From contig NZ_PVNE01000021.1 of NCBI RefSeq assembly GCF_003001905.1, positions 1 through 64,000 of the forward strand: DNA of 64,000 nt. The letters run 5' to 3'. Position numbers and translations under genes: made by a program. A model generated the notes under the pieces. It did not search any database. It saw only the letters and a program-made list of their open reading frames with translations, and was not told the DNA's origin. Position 1 is the first letter of the stretch, and the number at the start of each line of letters is the position of its first letter. This document shows positions 45,548 to 54,949 of the stretch, piece after piece. The stretch comes from Planifilum fimeticola. Its GTDB lineage: Bacteria; Bacillota; Bacilli; Thermoactinomycetales; DSM-44946.

Positions 45548-46411
45548 TTGAAACCGCAACGCGCCGCAGGCCTTTCGATCGTGAGCAATACGACCGTCGT
45601 GCTTCTAAAATTGGCAACAGGCATTTACACCGGATCGGTGGCCATTCTTTCCGAAGCGATCCACTCCCTGCTGGATTTGGTCGCCTCCATCATGGCCTTT
45701 TTTTCTGTCCGTTTGTCCCAAAAGCCCCCCGATCGAACGCACCCCTACGGCCACGGAAAGATCGAGAACCTCTCGGGAACCGTCGAAACCCTGTTGATCT
45801 TCGTGGCGGGCATCTGGATCATCATCGAATCCTGCGAAAAACTGCTGAACCCCTCCCCGCTTCATTTTCCTCTCCTCGGCGCGGCCGTCATGGCTCTCGG
45901 GGCCGTCATCAACCTGGTGGTCGGGCTGATCGTCAGACGAGCGGGAATCCGGGCCAAATCCGTCGCCATGCGTTCCAATGCGCTTCATTTGTTGACGGAC
46001 GTCTACTCTTCAGCAGGTGTGGCCCTCAGCCTGGTGCTGGTCGGCCTCACGAACTTCACCCTGCTGGATCCGCTGATCGGGATCGGAATCGCCCTGTTCA
46101 TCATGAAGGAAGCATACCAATTGGGGAAAGAATCCTTTCTTCCCCTGCTGGATGTCAGGCTGACCCCCGAGGAAGAGGAAAAGATCCGGCAGATCCTTCA
46201 ATCCTACGCCGATGAATACATCGAATACCACGCCCTTCGCACGCGCCGGTCCGGACCGGAGGAACACATCGACCTTCATCTGATCGTTCCTTCCGAGATG
46301 AGTGTGGAAGACGCCCACCGGCTGTGCGACCGGATCGAGGCGGATATTCACCGATCCTTTCCCCAGGCTCAGGTGTTGATCCACATTGAGCCGGAGGAGG
46401 AACGGTTGTGA
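45548..46411 (+). CDS. Cation diffusion facilitator family exporter
   Basis: The 287-residue protein has six membrane helices and the CDF metal site: His-x3-Asp in EAIHSLLDLV (helix 2) and NALHLLTDVYSS (helix 5), with the loop DRTHPYGHGKIENLS between helices 2 and 3. A cytoplasmic C-terminal domain (about 200-287, HIDLHLIVPSEMSVEDAHRL) follows. Such antiporters export Zn, Mn, Fe or Co. TTG 45548 lies just after GGGGAGGG; the longer frame from 45503 lacks a ribosome binding site. Metal specificity cannot be read. Confidence 0.93.
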   Translation: MKPQRAAGLSIVSNTTVVLLKLATGIYTGSVAILSEAIHSLLDLVASIMAFFSVRLSQKPPDRTHPYGHGKIENLSGTVETLLIFVAGIWIIIESCEKLLNPSPLHFPLLGAAVMALGAVINLVVGLIVRRAGIRAKSVAMRSNALHLLTDVYSSAGVALSLVLVGLTNFTLLDPLIGIGIALFIMKEAYQLGKESFLPLLDVRLTPEEEEKIRQILQSYADEYIEYHALRTRRSGPEEHIDLHLIVPSEMSVEDAHRLCDRIEADIHRSFPQAQVLIHIEPEEERL

Positions 46412-46580
46412 CGGCATAAGCCGTCCCTCCACCGGTTGCGCACCCGGGGATCATCTGTTGTTCGCAGGGCAGACGGAAAACGGTTTGGGCCCAGCGCACC
46501 GGTTATGCCCCATTCAAGGAAATTCCTTTCTAAAGAAACAGTGAACAAATCGGAATGAAACCGGCCGGAGGGATCGGGAC

Positions 46581-46611
46581 AAAAGAAAACCAGGCGGCAA
46601 AAACCGCCTGG
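46581..46611 (-). terminator. Terminator of the lutABC operon
   Basis: CCAGGCGG (46590-46597) and CCGCCTGG (46604-46611) form an 8-bp stem; the minus strand continues TTTTCTTTTG. It is 34 bp after the lutC stop. Confidence 0.85.
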
Positions 46612-46644
46612 AGTGAACCTCTTTACCGTTTCCGCCGGCAATTC

Positions 46645-47316
46645 TCATTCCAACAGATAAACCACCACGCGGTACGGCCCGTGAACGCCGATCGACAAAT
46701 CCCCTTCGATATCCGCGCTCCGACTCGGCCCGGTGATCCAATTGATGCATGCCGGAACGCCTCCCCCGTCTCCTTCCCCGATCCGGGCCCAGACGCTGCG
46801 GGTTTCGGCCACGATGTTTTCCCGCTCGAGGACCGCGAACAGGACGGGGGGGAGCAGGCTGACGCTTCGCCCGCGGCCTTCCCCGTTTCTCAGCACGATC
46901 GATCCGGTTGAGGCAACTCCCCAATCCGCCCTCACCAGGCCGGCCGCCGCCCGGGCCGCATCCCGGATCTGTGCCGCGGAATCCCTGCCGGGATCCCACA
47001 GGATCCGCTCCACTCCCGACAGGTCGGCCGTTACTTCCTCCAAAAGGGGATCCTTCCAAAAGACGAGAGAGGATCCCTTCTCCCGGTCGATATCCTCCAT
47101 CAGTTGCCGCCTGAGGGCTTCCCGCCCCTGAACCCGGATCCCTCGCCCCCCGAGGAGGGAAAGATTGTGGAGAAACCGCCGCATCCGTTCCTCTGCCGCC
47201 ATCGTTTCCTCCCTTTTCGACTCCTCCGGAGGAAGCGCGGGATTCCGGCGGTTTTCACCGAGGCGCTCCGACAGCCGGGACAGGAAGCGGCGACGTCCGT
47301 CAGGATGATCCATCAT
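46645..47316 (-). CDS. lutC: Lactate utilisation protein C
   Basis: The 223-residue protein belongs to the LutC/YkgG (DUF162) family: GVASTGSIVLRNGEGRGRSVSLLPPVLFAVLE (about 133-165) and VPACINWITGPSRSADIEGDLSIGVHGP near the end. It forms with LutA and LutB the iron-sulfur L-lactate oxidation complex. The start overlaps the lutB 3' end by 17 nt, with GGGAGGGAGAAGCG as ribosome binding site. It is the last gene of the operon. Confidence 0.95.
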   Translation of the reverse strand: MMDHPDGRRRFLSRLSERLGENRRNPALPPEESKREETMAAEERMRRFLHNLSLLGGRGIRVQGREALRRQLMEDIDREKGSSLVFWKDPLLEEVTADLSGVERILWDPGRDSAAQIRDAARAAAGLVRADWGVASTGSIVLRNGEGRGRSVSLLPPVLFAVLERENIVAETRSVWARIGEGDGGGVPACINWITGPSRSADIEGDLSIGVHGPYRVVVYLLE

Positions 47317-48733
47317 CGCTTCTCCCTCCCCGGCGGCCTTCCCTCCGCCACCAGTCGCGAAAGGATTGGGGGGCCGGCTGGGGAAAGTCCCGGCTCTCCG
47401 TCCAGGCCGACAAGGGACCGGGGCCCTTTTTCAGGCGACCGGATTCGCCGGCCAGGGGACGCGTCAGCCAATGTCCCAGTCTGGCCGCTGCGGAAAACCG
47501 CTTCGGGTCTTCGGTGATCCAGGCGAATCCGCGAAAAGCCATTTGCTCGGCCCGCTGTCGCCGCCCCTCTTTCACCTGATCCCGCCGGAGTTCCAACAGC
47601 ATGTCGTGAAGCGGGATGCGGACAGGACACGCTTCCGTGCAGGCCCCGCACAGGCTGGAAGCGTAGGGAAGCTCTCCGTATTTTTCAAAGCCTTTGAGCA
47701 GCGGCGTCAGCACGGCACCGATCGGTCCGGAATAGACGCTTCCGTAGGCATGACCGCCTATGTGCCGATAGACGGGGCAAACGTTGAGACACGCCCCGCA
47801 GCGGATGCAGTGGAGAATCTGTTGATACTTGGTACCCAAAAGGTTTGAGCGGCCGTTGTCCACCACCACGATGTGCAATTCCTCCGGCCCGTCCGCGTCC
47901 CCGGAGCGGCGTGGCCCCGTGATCGCCGTCACGTAGCTGGTGATTTTCTGTCCCGTGGCGCTTCGGGTGAGCAGCGTCAACAGCACATCCAGGTCCTCCC
48001 ACCGGGGAACAAGGCGCTCCATCCCCATCACCACCACATGGATCCGGGGCAGGGTGGACGTCAGCCGGGCATTCCCCTCATTGCTCACCAGGACCACCGA
48101 CCCCGATTCGGCCACGCCGAAGTTGCATCCGGTAATCCCCATATCGGCGCGCAGAAACTTTTCCCGCAGCCGCCGGCGGGCATAGGCCGTCAATTCCTCC
48201 GTCTCTTCGGCCAGCGGCCTGCCCGCTTCCCGGGAGAAGAGCCGGGCCACCTGCTTCCGGTTCTTGTGGATGGCGGGGGCGATGATGTGAGAGGGCTTCT
48301 CCCCCGCCAACTGGATGATGTACTCCCCGAGATCGGTCTCCGTCACTTCCACTCCCCGCTCTTCCAGGGCCTGATTCAGACCGATCTCCTCCGAAACCAT
48401 CGACTTGGATTTGACAACGGAAGCAACGCCCTTCTCGGCGGCCAGCCGGAGGATGTACCGGCGGGCCTCCTCCGCCGTGTCGGCGAAGAACATGCGCCCC
48501 CCCGCCTCTTCCACCCGCGTGGCGAACCGGTCCAAATACACATCCAGATTTTCCACGGTGTGACGGCGGATCGCTTCGCCTCGGGACCGCAGGGCTTCCC
48601 AGTCCCCCCAGTCCTCCGCCGCCTGAACCCTTCCTTCCCTCAACCGGTCCTGGGTTTCCCGGACGGAACGCCGCAGGAAGGAATCCTCCAACGCCTTGCC
48701 GACCCGCTCGTGAAAAGCCGTTCTGCCCTTCAT
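47300..48733 (-). CDS. lutB: Lactate utilisation iron-sulfur protein B
   Basis: The 477-residue protein has an N-terminal DUF162-type domain (GVASVVKSKSMVSEEIGLNQAL, about 101-122) and two [4Fe-4S] binding motifs, CIRCGACLNVCP (near 313) and CGACTEACP (near 362). It transfers electrons in L-lactate oxidation to pyruvate. The C-terminal 60 residues are rich in Arg, Gly and Pro. The ATG follows the lutA stop by one base and GGGGGTTGAG serves as ribosome binding site. Confidence 0.96.
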   Translation of the reverse strand: MKGRTAFHERVGKALEDSFLRRSVRETQDRLREGRVQAAEDWGDWEALRSRGEAIRRHTVENLDVYLDRFATRVEEAGGRMFFADTAEEARRYILRLAAEKGVASVVKSKSMVSEEIGLNQALEERGVEVTETDLGEYIIQLAGEKPSHIIAPAIHKNRKQVARLFSREAGRPLAEETEELTAYARRRLREKFLRADMGITGCNFGVAESGSVVLVSNEGNARLTSTLPRIHVVVMGMERLVPRWEDLDVLLTLLTRSATGQKITSYVTAITGPRRSGDADGPEELHIVVVDNGRSNLLGTKYQQILHCIRCGACLNVCPVYRHIGGHAYGSVYSGPIGAVLTPLLKGFEKYGELPYASSLCGACTEACPVRIPLHDMLLELRRDQVKEGRRQRAEQMAFRGFAWITEDPKRFSAAARLGHWLTRPLAGESGRLKKGPGPLSAWTESRDFPQPAPQSFRDWWRREGRRGGRSDDGSS

Positions 48734-48734
48734 T

Positions 48735-49460
48735 TCAGCTCAACCCCCGATCCAAAACCTGGGCGACATGGAGGACCTGCACCGATTTCCCCCGGCGGCT
48801 CAACCTTCCACCCAGATGCATCAGGCAACCCATGTCCGAACCCACGAGGAAATCGGCCCCGGTGGAAAGGATGTGGTCCGCCTTTTCGTCGGCCATGGCC
48901 GTGGAAATTCCGCCCATCTTGACGGCGAAGGTTCCGCCGAAGCCGCAGCAGTCCTCTCCGCGGGGGAGCTCCTGCAACGTCAATCCGCGGACGCGGGCCA
49001 GCAGCTTCAGGGGAGCATCCGTCACCCGCAGCTCTCTGCGCATGTGGCAGGAGTGGTGATAGGTGGCGACCCCCTCCAGACGGGCGCCCAAGTCGACCAA
49101 CCCATGCTGATGCACCAGAAACTCGGAAAACTCATAGCACTTGGACGCAAGCCCCTTGGCCCGCTCCGACCATTCCGGTTCCTCCTCCAGCAGCCGCGGG
49201 TACATATGGCGGACCATCGCCGTGCAGGAACCCGAGGGAGCCACGACGGCGTCATAAGGTTCCAGGGCGCGAATCAATCCCTTGGCCGCCCGCCTCGCTT
49301 CCTCCCAATACCCGGTATTGAAGGCGGGCTGTCCGCAGCAGGTTGCCCCCTCGGGAACATCCACGTCGAAGCCGAGCCTGCGCAGCACCCGCACCATGCT
49401 GATGCCCACTTCCGGAAAAAACACATCGACAAGACAGGTTGCGAAGATGCCCACGCGCAT
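48735..49460 (-). CDS. lutA: Lactate utilisation protein A
   Basis: The 241-residue protein contains two cysteine-rich CCG domains: CLVDVFFPEVG...GATCCGQPAFNTGY (about 9-55) and SCHMRREL...EDCCGFGGTFAVKM (about 138-195). These bind iron-sulfur clusters and possibly the substrate in the LutABC complex. ATG 49460 is preceded by GGGGG; the longer frame to 49613 is upstream of a TATAAT-like -10 at 49530 on the minus strand and so is unlikely. It is the first gene of lutABC; no lutR regulator or lutP permease is adjacent. Confidence 0.95.
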   Translation of the reverse strand: MRVGIFATCLVDVFFPEVGISMVRVLRRLGFDVDVPEGATCCGQPAFNTGYWEEARRAAKGLIRALEPYDAVVAPSGSCTAMVRHMYPRLLEEEPEWSERAKGLASKCYEFSEFLVHQHGLVDLGARLEGVATYHHSCHMRRELRVTDAPLKLLARVRGLTLQELPRGEDCCGFGGTFAVKMGGISTAMADEKADHILSTGADFLVGSDMGCLMHLGGRLSRRGKSVQVLHVAQVLDRGLS

Positions 49461-49575
49461 ACATTTCCCCCGATTTCCCGCATGGTGATTCCTTTTCGTT
49501 ATGAAGAGAAAAGGTTTGCACAATTCAATTATAACACCCCCCTTTCGCCCCTGTCCGGTTGCAGAAAATCGACAC

Positions 49576-49602
49576 AAAAAGGCCGGAGGGGAATCCTCCG
49601 GC
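49576..49602 (-). terminator. Terminator of the sulfur assimilation operon
   Basis: GCCGGAGG (49582-49589) pairs with CCTCCGGC (49595-49602) around a 5-nt loop; the minus strand continues with CTTTTTG. It is 58 bp after the sat stop. Confidence 0.85.
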
Positions 49603-49659
49603 ATTGCCGACAAAAGATCGGCGATTTTATGGATTCTCTCGCCTCTACAACCCTATTGA

Positions 49660-50823
49660 TCATCGAGACCCCTTGAGTCCCTCGATCAAGACCCGAACCA
49701 CCTCCGGCCGGGAAAACTCCGGCGGCGGCATGATTCCCTCCTTCAACATGGCCCGCACCTTGGTGCCGGACAGAATGACGTGGTGCTCCTCGCCGTGGGG
49801 GCAGGTCTTGTAAGAGGCCATCCCGTCGCAGCGCTGGCAATAGAAGCTGTGCTCGAAGAAGAGGGGGATGATCCCCAGCTCCTCCGATCGGAATTCGTCG
49901 AAGATCCGTTGGGCGTCGTAGGTGCCGTAATAGTCCCCCACGCCGGCATGATCGCGCCCGACGATAAAATGGGTGCAACCGTAATTTTTGCGGGCCAGAG
50001 CGTGGAACACGGCCTCCCGGGGCCCCGCATAGCGCATCGCCGCCGGAAAGGCGGCAAACAACACGCGATCGCGCTGGTAGTAGTGATCCAGAATCACCTG
50101 GTAGCTTTTCATCCGAAGGTCCGCAGGGATGTCGTCCGACTTGGTCTCACCGATCAAGGGATTGAGGAAAAGTCCGTCCACCGTCTCCAAGGCCGCCTTT
50201 TGGATGTATTCGTGAGCCCGATGGATCGGGTTCCGGGTCTGAAAACCGACGATCCGGCGCCAGCCCCGTTCCCGAAACCGCCGCCGGGTGTCCGCCGGAT
50301 CCAGGATGAATCGGCTGAAGACGCCGTGATCCGGCCGGTTCAGCACGCGAATCGGCCCCCCGGCCCGGAGGGGGGAAGAGCGGTACAGGCGATTCACGCC
50401 GGGATGATTCTCATCTTCGGTGCGGAACACCTCCCGCGCCTCTTTCCTCGGGTCGATCCGGTAAAGGCTCTCCACCTCCAGGACCGCATAGATCCTTCCG
50501 TCCTCCCCCCGGAGCGCCACCGGTTTTCCCTCCCGGATCTCCGAAGCGCGGTCTTCCGGAACCGGAAGGGTGATCGGAAGCGGCCAGACCGTTCCGTCCG
50601 CCAGGCGCATCCGGTCCCGGACCGAGAGATAATCCTCCTCCTTCAAAAATCCGTTGAGGGGAGAAAAAACCCCGGTGGCGATACATTCCAAATCGGAAAG
50701 GGTGACCGGTGAAACCTTCCAGCCGGGGAGTTCCTTCGCCCGTTTCAGCCAATCCTCCCTCTCCTCTTCGGCGGCCATCCGGTTGATCAATGTGCCGCCG
50801 TGAGGGGAGATGGTTTCCATCAT
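49660..50823 (-). CDS. sat: Sulfate adenylyltransferase
   Basis: The 387-residue enzyme is a homo-oligomeric ATP sulfurylase: [17 protein letters not shown] near 52, the ATP/sulfate-binding [21 protein letters not shown] (near 191), [17 protein letters not shown] (near 288) and ISGTKVRxML-like [10 protein letters not shown] near 350. It makes adenylylsulfate (APS) from sulfate and ATP. ATG 50823 follows AAGGAGATTCGCA and overlaps the cysH stop as ATGA. It is the last gene of the S-box operon. No APS kinase gene is present, which fits direct APS reduction. Confidence 0.96.
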   Translation of the reverse strand: MMETISPHGGTLINRMAAEEEREDWLKRAKELPGWKVSPVTLSDLECIATGVFSPLNGFLKEEDYLSVRDRMRLADGTVWPLPITLPVPEDRASEIREGKPVALRGEDGRIYAVLEVESLYRIDPRKEAREVFRTEDENHPGVNRLYRSSPLRAGGPIRVLNRPDHGVFSRFILDPADTRRRFRERGWRRIVGFQTRNPIHRAHEYIQKAALETVDGLFLNPLIGETKSDDIPADLRMKSYQVILDHYYQRDRVLFAAFPAAMRYAGPREAVFHALARKNYGCTHFIVGRDHAGVGDYYGTYDAQRIFDEFRSEELGIIPLFFEHSFYCQRCDGMASYKTCPHGEEHHVILSGTKVRAMLKEGIMPPPEFSRPEVVRVLIEGLKGSR

Positions 50824-51554
50824 TGCGAATCTCCTTTCCGGTTCGGGTGCAATCCGCACTCGGTTTTATCGAAACCGGCCCAGCGGCCTGCCCGAAAATC
50901 CTGGCCGGGTTTGACCGGAATGGTGCAAGGCTCGCACCCGATGCTGGGATACTGGCGATCATGAAGAGGATTGTAGGGAACATTCCGCTCCCGAATATAG
51001 GACCATACCTGATCATGGGTCCAATGGGCCAGGGGATTCAATTTGACCAGGCCGAAGGATTCATCCCACTCCACCACTTCCGCACCGGCACGGGTAGGGG
51101 ATTGTTCCCGGCGGATGCCGGTGATCCAGGCGGAGTAGCCGGACAACACCTTTTTGAGGGGTTCCACTTTGCGCAGCCGGCAGCAGAGGTTGGGATCCCG
51201 CTCCCACAGCCGATCCCCCCACTTTTTCGCCTGCTGCTCCAGCGTCAAATCCGGCGAAACGCGGATAAACTTCTTTCCGTACCGCCGGGTCAGCCGGTCC
51301 CGGGTCTGATACGTCTCCGGAAAATGGAGGTCCGTATCCAGGTAGAAAATATCCACCTCCGGATCGATTCTCTGCAGCATATCCACGAGCGCCACATCCT
51401 CCGCCCCGAAACTGCACGCCAGGGCGATCTTCCGGGAACCGAATTTTTTGACTCCCCAGGCGATGATCTCCGAGGGATGGGCATCCCTCAAATCCTTCGC
51501 CGCCCTTTGAATCTCTTCCCGGCCCGCCTTGATTTGTCCGTCTGATTCGCTCAT
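50820..51554 (-). CDS. cysH: Adenylylsulfate (APS) reductase
   Basis: The 244-residue protein has the PP-loop-like region [16 protein letters not shown] (near 49) and catalytic/cluster cysteines: the pair in [12 protein letters not shown] (near 123), GCEPCT (near 207) and the C-terminal ECGLHP. The two Cys pairs that bind a [4Fe-4S] cluster mark it as using APS rather than PAPS. It reduces APS to sulfite with thioredoxin. ATG 51554 follows GGGAGGG. Its stop overlaps the sat start. Confidence 0.95.
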   Translation of the reverse strand: MSESDGQIKAGREEIQRAAKDLRDAHPSEIIAWGVKKFGSRKIALACSFGAEDVALVDMLQRIDPEVDIFYLDTDLHFPETYQTRDRLTRRYGKKFIRVSPDLTLEQQAKKWGDRLWERDPNLCCRLRKVEPLKKVLSGYSAWITGIRREQSPTRAGAEVVEWDESFGLVKLNPLAHWTHDQVWSYIRERNVPYNPLHDRQYPSIGCEPCTIPVKPGQDFRAGRWAGFDKTECGLHPNRKGDSQ

Positions 51555-51610
51555 TCTTTGATCCCTCCCATTCATTCCATATTCGTATCCCTCCCCTTTG
51601 GTTCTCTCGA

Positions 51611-51838
51611 TCACCAATCGGAGGCTTCCACCACAAACCCCCTTCCTTTTCCGGCGGACCGCTTCTCCACGATGACCATTTCAACCACCGGCGGCGCGGC
51701 GATTAAGTGACGGTCCAGCTCCTTCTCCGCCGCCGCAAAGGCCCCTTCATCGCTGGCGGCGAGGAGGATGACATGAACGGTTCCTTTTCCCTGAATTTCC
51801 GCGGACACTTTATAGAGAAAAAGCGCTTCCCGGTTCAT
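51611..51838 (-). CDS. DUF3906 family protein in the sulfur operon
   Basis: The 75-residue protein fits DUF3906: LFLYKVSAEIQGKGTVHVILLAASDEGAFAAAEKELDRHL followed by VEKRSAGKGRGFVVE. It is a small alpha/beta protein of unknown function. ATG 51838 follows AAGGGGTGG. It lies between the sulfite reductase and APS reductase genes with gaps of 13 and 56 bp, so it is part of the same transcript; an accessory role in sulfur assimilation is possible but unproven. Confidence 0.88.
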   Translation of the reverse strand: MNREALFLYKVSAEIQGKGTVHVILLAASDEGAFAAAEKELDRHLIAAPPVVEMVIVEKRSAGKGRGFVVEASDW

Positions 51839-51851
51839 CGGCGCCACCCCT

Positions 51852-53477
51852 TCAAGACGCCGATGCCCGGGACAGGATTTCATCAAAGCGCCTCTGGAGG
51901 GCGTCGATTCCCACCCGCCTCACAAAGCGCCAAAAGGGCTCTTCCGGCTCGCGGTGCTCCTTGTAAAAGAGAATCAGCTCCTTCAACACCGGTGCCACCC
52001 GGTCCGCCGGCACCCTTCCCTTAAGAGGGGTGTTGAAGGTCGCCCCTTCCCCCAGATGGCCGCCGACGGAAACGGTGTACGCCTCAATCATCCCGTCGAC
52101 CGTCTTCATCTTTCCTCCCATGAGGCCGATGTCGGCAATCTGCTGCTGTCCGCAGGAATTGGGGCACCCGTTGATGTGCAAGCGGATCGGCGTATCCAGC
52201 TCCACCTGTTCGTCCAGATATTCAACCACCCGGCGCATCAGCCCCTTTGTTTCCGTCAGGGCCAGATTGCAGAACTGGATTCCCGTGCAGGAAACCGCAT
52301 GGCCGACAAAGGGCTTGGGATAGGGCGTAAGCCGCTGGAGAAGGGATTCCGCCAGCAGATCATCCAGCCTCTCCTCCGGCACGTCGGGGATGATCAGGTT
52401 CTGGGTGTTGACGGTCCGCACCGAACCGGAACCGTATTCATCCACCAGATCGGCCAGTTGGAAAAACTCCTCCGCGGACGTCCGGCCCATCGGCACATTG
52501 AGTCCCACGTAGAAGTAACCTTTCTGTTTCTGGGGATGGACTCCGGTGAAATATCCCGCATTCCAGCCGACCAGCCGGTCCTTCCCCCGGGACGGATACG
52601 GACCGATGTACGTCTCGAGCACCTCCAGGAATTTTTCCGCACCCCAGTCCGCCACGAGGAATTTGAGCCGGGCCCGGTGCCGCTTTTTTCGATAACCGTA
52701 ATCCCGGAACACCCGGGTCACGCCCACGGCCACCTCCACCACCTGTTCCGGAAGGACAAACAGGTCCAGTTGCTTCGCCATGTGCGGACGGGAGGAGAGG
52801 CCGCCGCCCACCCATACGTGGAAACCGACCGCCTCCTTCCCGCCGATCTCCTTGACCGCCGGCGTGAAGGCGAGATCGTGGATCTGGGCGTTCGCCGCGT
52901 TGTAGACATTGGACGAGACGGAAATTTTGTATTTCCGGGGCAAATTGGAAAACTCCCGGTTGAGAAGAAAGGTGCGCTCCAATTCCTCGACGATGGGACG
53001 GGTGTCGATCAGCTCATGGGGATCGATCCCGGCCAGGGGATTGCCCACGATGTTTCGGGGGCAGTCCCCGCAGGCCTCGTAAGGATGGAGTCCCACTTCC
53101 TCCAGACGGCGGAAAATGTCCGGAATCTGCTCGATGCGCAACCAGTGGTACTGAACCGACTGGCGGGTCGTGACGTCGATCAGCCCCCGGCCGTACTCCC
53201 GGGCCAGCTCCGCCAGCACACGCACCTGCCGGGTATCCAACACGCCGGACGGGATGCGGACCCGCATCATGAAATGGCCGTCCTTGGGGCGCTGCTGATA
53301 GATGCCCGCCCATTTCAGACGGGTGAAATCCTCCTCGGGAATCGATTCGTATCCCGACTTCGCCCATCGGTAAATGTCCTGAATGACATCCAGACCGTCC
53401 TTTTTCAGCTTCAGCCGTTCCACCTCATTCAGTTCCGCCGCATTCTCCTCCCATTTCCACTTCCGTCGCTCGGCCAT
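51852..53477 (-). CDS. Sulfite reductase, siroheme and [4Fe-4S] type
   Basis: The 541-residue protein has the two ferredoxin-like halves of nitrite/sulfite reductases and the cofactor cysteines in CTGIQFCNLALTETK (near 401) and NGCPNSCGQQQIADIGLMGG (near 439). Arg-rich RTFL...NLPRKYKISV and R-Q-S-V-Q-Y-H active-site segments are present. It would reduce sulfite to sulfide, probably with ferredoxin or a flavoprotein encoded elsewhere. Its place first in an operon with cysH and sat, behind an S-box, favours sulfite over nitrite. GGGGGAGTGAG precedes ATG 53477. Confidence 0.94.
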   Translation of the reverse strand: MAERRKWKWEENAAELNEVERLKLKKDGLDVIQDIYRWAKSGYESIPEEDFTRLKWAGIYQQRPKDGHFMMRVRIPSGVLDTRQVRVLAELAREYGRGLIDVTTRQSVQYHWLRIEQIPDIFRRLEEVGLHPYEACGDCPRNIVGNPLAGIDPHELIDTRPIVEELERTFLLNREFSNLPRKYKISVSSNVYNAANAQIHDLAFTPAVKEIGGKEAVGFHVWVGGGLSSRPHMAKQLDLFVLPEQVVEVAVGVTRVFRDYGYRKKRHRARLKFLVADWGAEKFLEVLETYIGPYPSRGKDRLVGWNAGYFTGVHPQKQKGYFYVGLNVPMGRTSAEEFFQLADLVDEYGSGSVRTVNTQNLIIPDVPEERLDDLLAESLLQRLTPYPKPFVGHAVSCTGIQFCNLALTETKGLMRRVVEYLDEQVELDTPIRLHINGCPNSCGQQQIADIGLMGGKMKTVDGMIEAYTVSVGGHLGEGATFNTPLKGRVPADRVAPVLKELILFYKEHREPEEPFWRFVRRVGIDALQRRFDEILSRASAS

Positions 53478-53500
53478 GGCTCACTCCCCCTTTTTTAAAT

Positions 53501-53668
53501 AAAAAATCCCTCTCCCTGAGAAGAGGAAAAGGAATGGTTTTCCCTCCTCATCTTCAGGGACCATGGTGCCCCACCGGAATTGGCACCGTGTCCCGCCCTC
53601 GAAACGGAAGGCGGGACGGGTTGCCGAGGCTTCATCGGGCCGGTCCCTCCGCCTCTCTGGATGAGGTA
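53501..53668 (-). ncRNA. SAM-I (S-box) riboswitch with terminator
   Basis: On the minus strand, the aptamer (about 53668-53543) contains the conserved S-box blocks AGAGAGGCGGAGGGACCGGC, CCCGATGAAGCCTCGGCAACC and GGTGCCAATTCC. P1 is formed by CCTCATC at the 5' side and GATGAGG at the 3' side. It is followed by an intrinsic terminator (CCTCT...AGAGG, 53526-53509, then ATTTTTT). The P1 3' strand can alternatively pair with TTTTCCTCTTC, giving the antiterminator. S-adenosylmethionine binding should stop transcription of the downstream sulfate reduction genes. Confidence 0.96.
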
Positions 53669-53670
53669 TC

Positions 53671-54057
53671 GATTGGAATATATTAAAACTGACCTACTTA
53701 ATCATCTATTAAACCCAATAAAGTAGGTTTATTAACTATGTTTTATTCACAGGATATCTTGAGTCCCTGAACATGTCAACAGAAAAATCGCAAAAACCAT
53801 CCCCTAAACCCTGGACGGTTTCCAGAAACAACCCGCGGAGGCGGGCGAATACAGGAACGAAGTGGTCCAACGCGCGGTGAACGATGGATGAACCGGCGCT
53901 CATGAAACCCGTCAGGACAAGAAAAAGACCCGTACGCGTCGCGACGACAGGGTGCGGATGTTGTCAGCAAAATCAAAAGAAAAACCCGCATGCAAAGAGG
54001 AGATTGCAGGAAACGCAGGGAATCAAGAAAAAATCGAAGGAAAGGACGGAGGATGCT
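53671..54057. other. Intergenic region with an inverted repeat near the sulfur promoter
   Basis: AT-rich DNA at 53680-53760 should hold the promoter of the sulfur operon. An 8-bp inverted repeat, ACCTACTT (53692-53699) and AAGTAGGT (53721-53728), lies in it and might be a second operator. The open frame 53884-54057 that precedes the next gene has no ribosome binding site and looks non-coding. Confidence 0.45.
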
Positions 54058-54840
54058 GTGCACCGCTTGGTCAGCCGTTTTGAAGAATGGAACAACGACA
54101 TGTATTTCATGGAAGTGTGCGGGGACCGGATTGTCGTGAACCATCACTACTCCGGGATCAAGATTCTGAACCTACAGCTGGAACCCGTCGATGAGCTGAA
54201 CCTTTTTGATGGCGTGATGATCTACCATGCCTATTCCGACGGGGATAAAAAGCGGATGGTGCTTTATTGCGCCGAGAACGGCTGTCTGGTCCCGGTGGAT
54301 CTCGCGGAAATGAAGTCCGCCGTCATTCCGCTGGAAGGAGCAATGCGGCAAACGGTCTTCTCACCGGTTCACAGATGGCAGGAAAAGGAACTGTTGTTGC
54401 TGGATTATTCCGGAAACCCATATCGAGTGGATCTTTCCGAAGGCCACGTCCGGTTTTGCACCGAAAAAGCCGGGATGTTCGGAAATACCGCGTCCCTGAT
54501 CCGTCAGCACCGGTTGATCCACTTCGAAGACGGAATGCTGGTGCTGGAAACGCCCTCCGGTGAGAACATCAGGGTTTTTGACCTGACGGGCCGTCTGATC
54601 ACGGAGGTCGGGAAGCCGGAAGGAAATTGGCACAGCGCGGTTTACCATGACGGCGGTTTGATCTTCGCGAGTGAAACCCGGATTGTCGGCGTGCGAAATC
54701 ACGCGACCCGGTTTGTTCTGGAGCCGGAGCCGTCGGAATATTTTCTGAAAGTCAAAATGACCGGAGACCGCCATCTGTGGGTCCTGTCTTCCGACCCATC
54801 CCACCCCGAAAAGAGCCGCATCAGCCAATATCGGGTGTAA
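54058..54840 (+). CDS. Unknown beta-propeller-like protein at the SUKH locus
   Basis: I do not recognise this 260-residue family. Repeated short beta-strand units (DRIVVNHHYSGIKILNLQ, KKRMVLYCAENGCLVPVDL, ELLLLDYSGNPYRVDLSE, DGMLVLETPSGENIRVFDL, HLWVLSSDPSHPEKSRISQYRV) suggest a WD40- or NHL-like propeller of about five or six blades. GTG 54058 is preceded by GGAGG at 5 nt; an earlier in-frame ATG at 53884 is possible but its extra part looks unlike protein. It lies 109 bp upstream of the SUKH poly-immunity gene on the same strand. Proteins of this kind in such loci may be extra immunity proteins. Confidence 0.65.
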   Translation: MHRLVSRFEEWNNDMYFMEVCGDRIVVNHHYSGIKILNLQLEPVDELNLFDGVMIYHAYSDGDKKRMVLYCAENGCLVPVDLAEMKSAVIPLEGAMRQTVFSPVHRWQEKELLLLDYSGNPYRVDLSEGHVRFCTEKAGMFGNTASLIRQHRLIHFEDGMLVLETPSGENIRVFDLTGRLITEVGKPEGNWHSAVYHDGGLIFASETRIVGVRNHATRFVLEPEPSEYFLKVKMTGDRHLWVLSSDPSHPEKSRISQYRV

Positions 54841-54949
54841 ATTGCCCTTCTTTTGATTCCGCGGACGGCGAGTGATTTCAAAAAGGCAGACAGGATTGGG
54901 CACCCGCGTGGACCGGTCTGTCGTCAATCAGATTGAAGGAGTGAACCGC

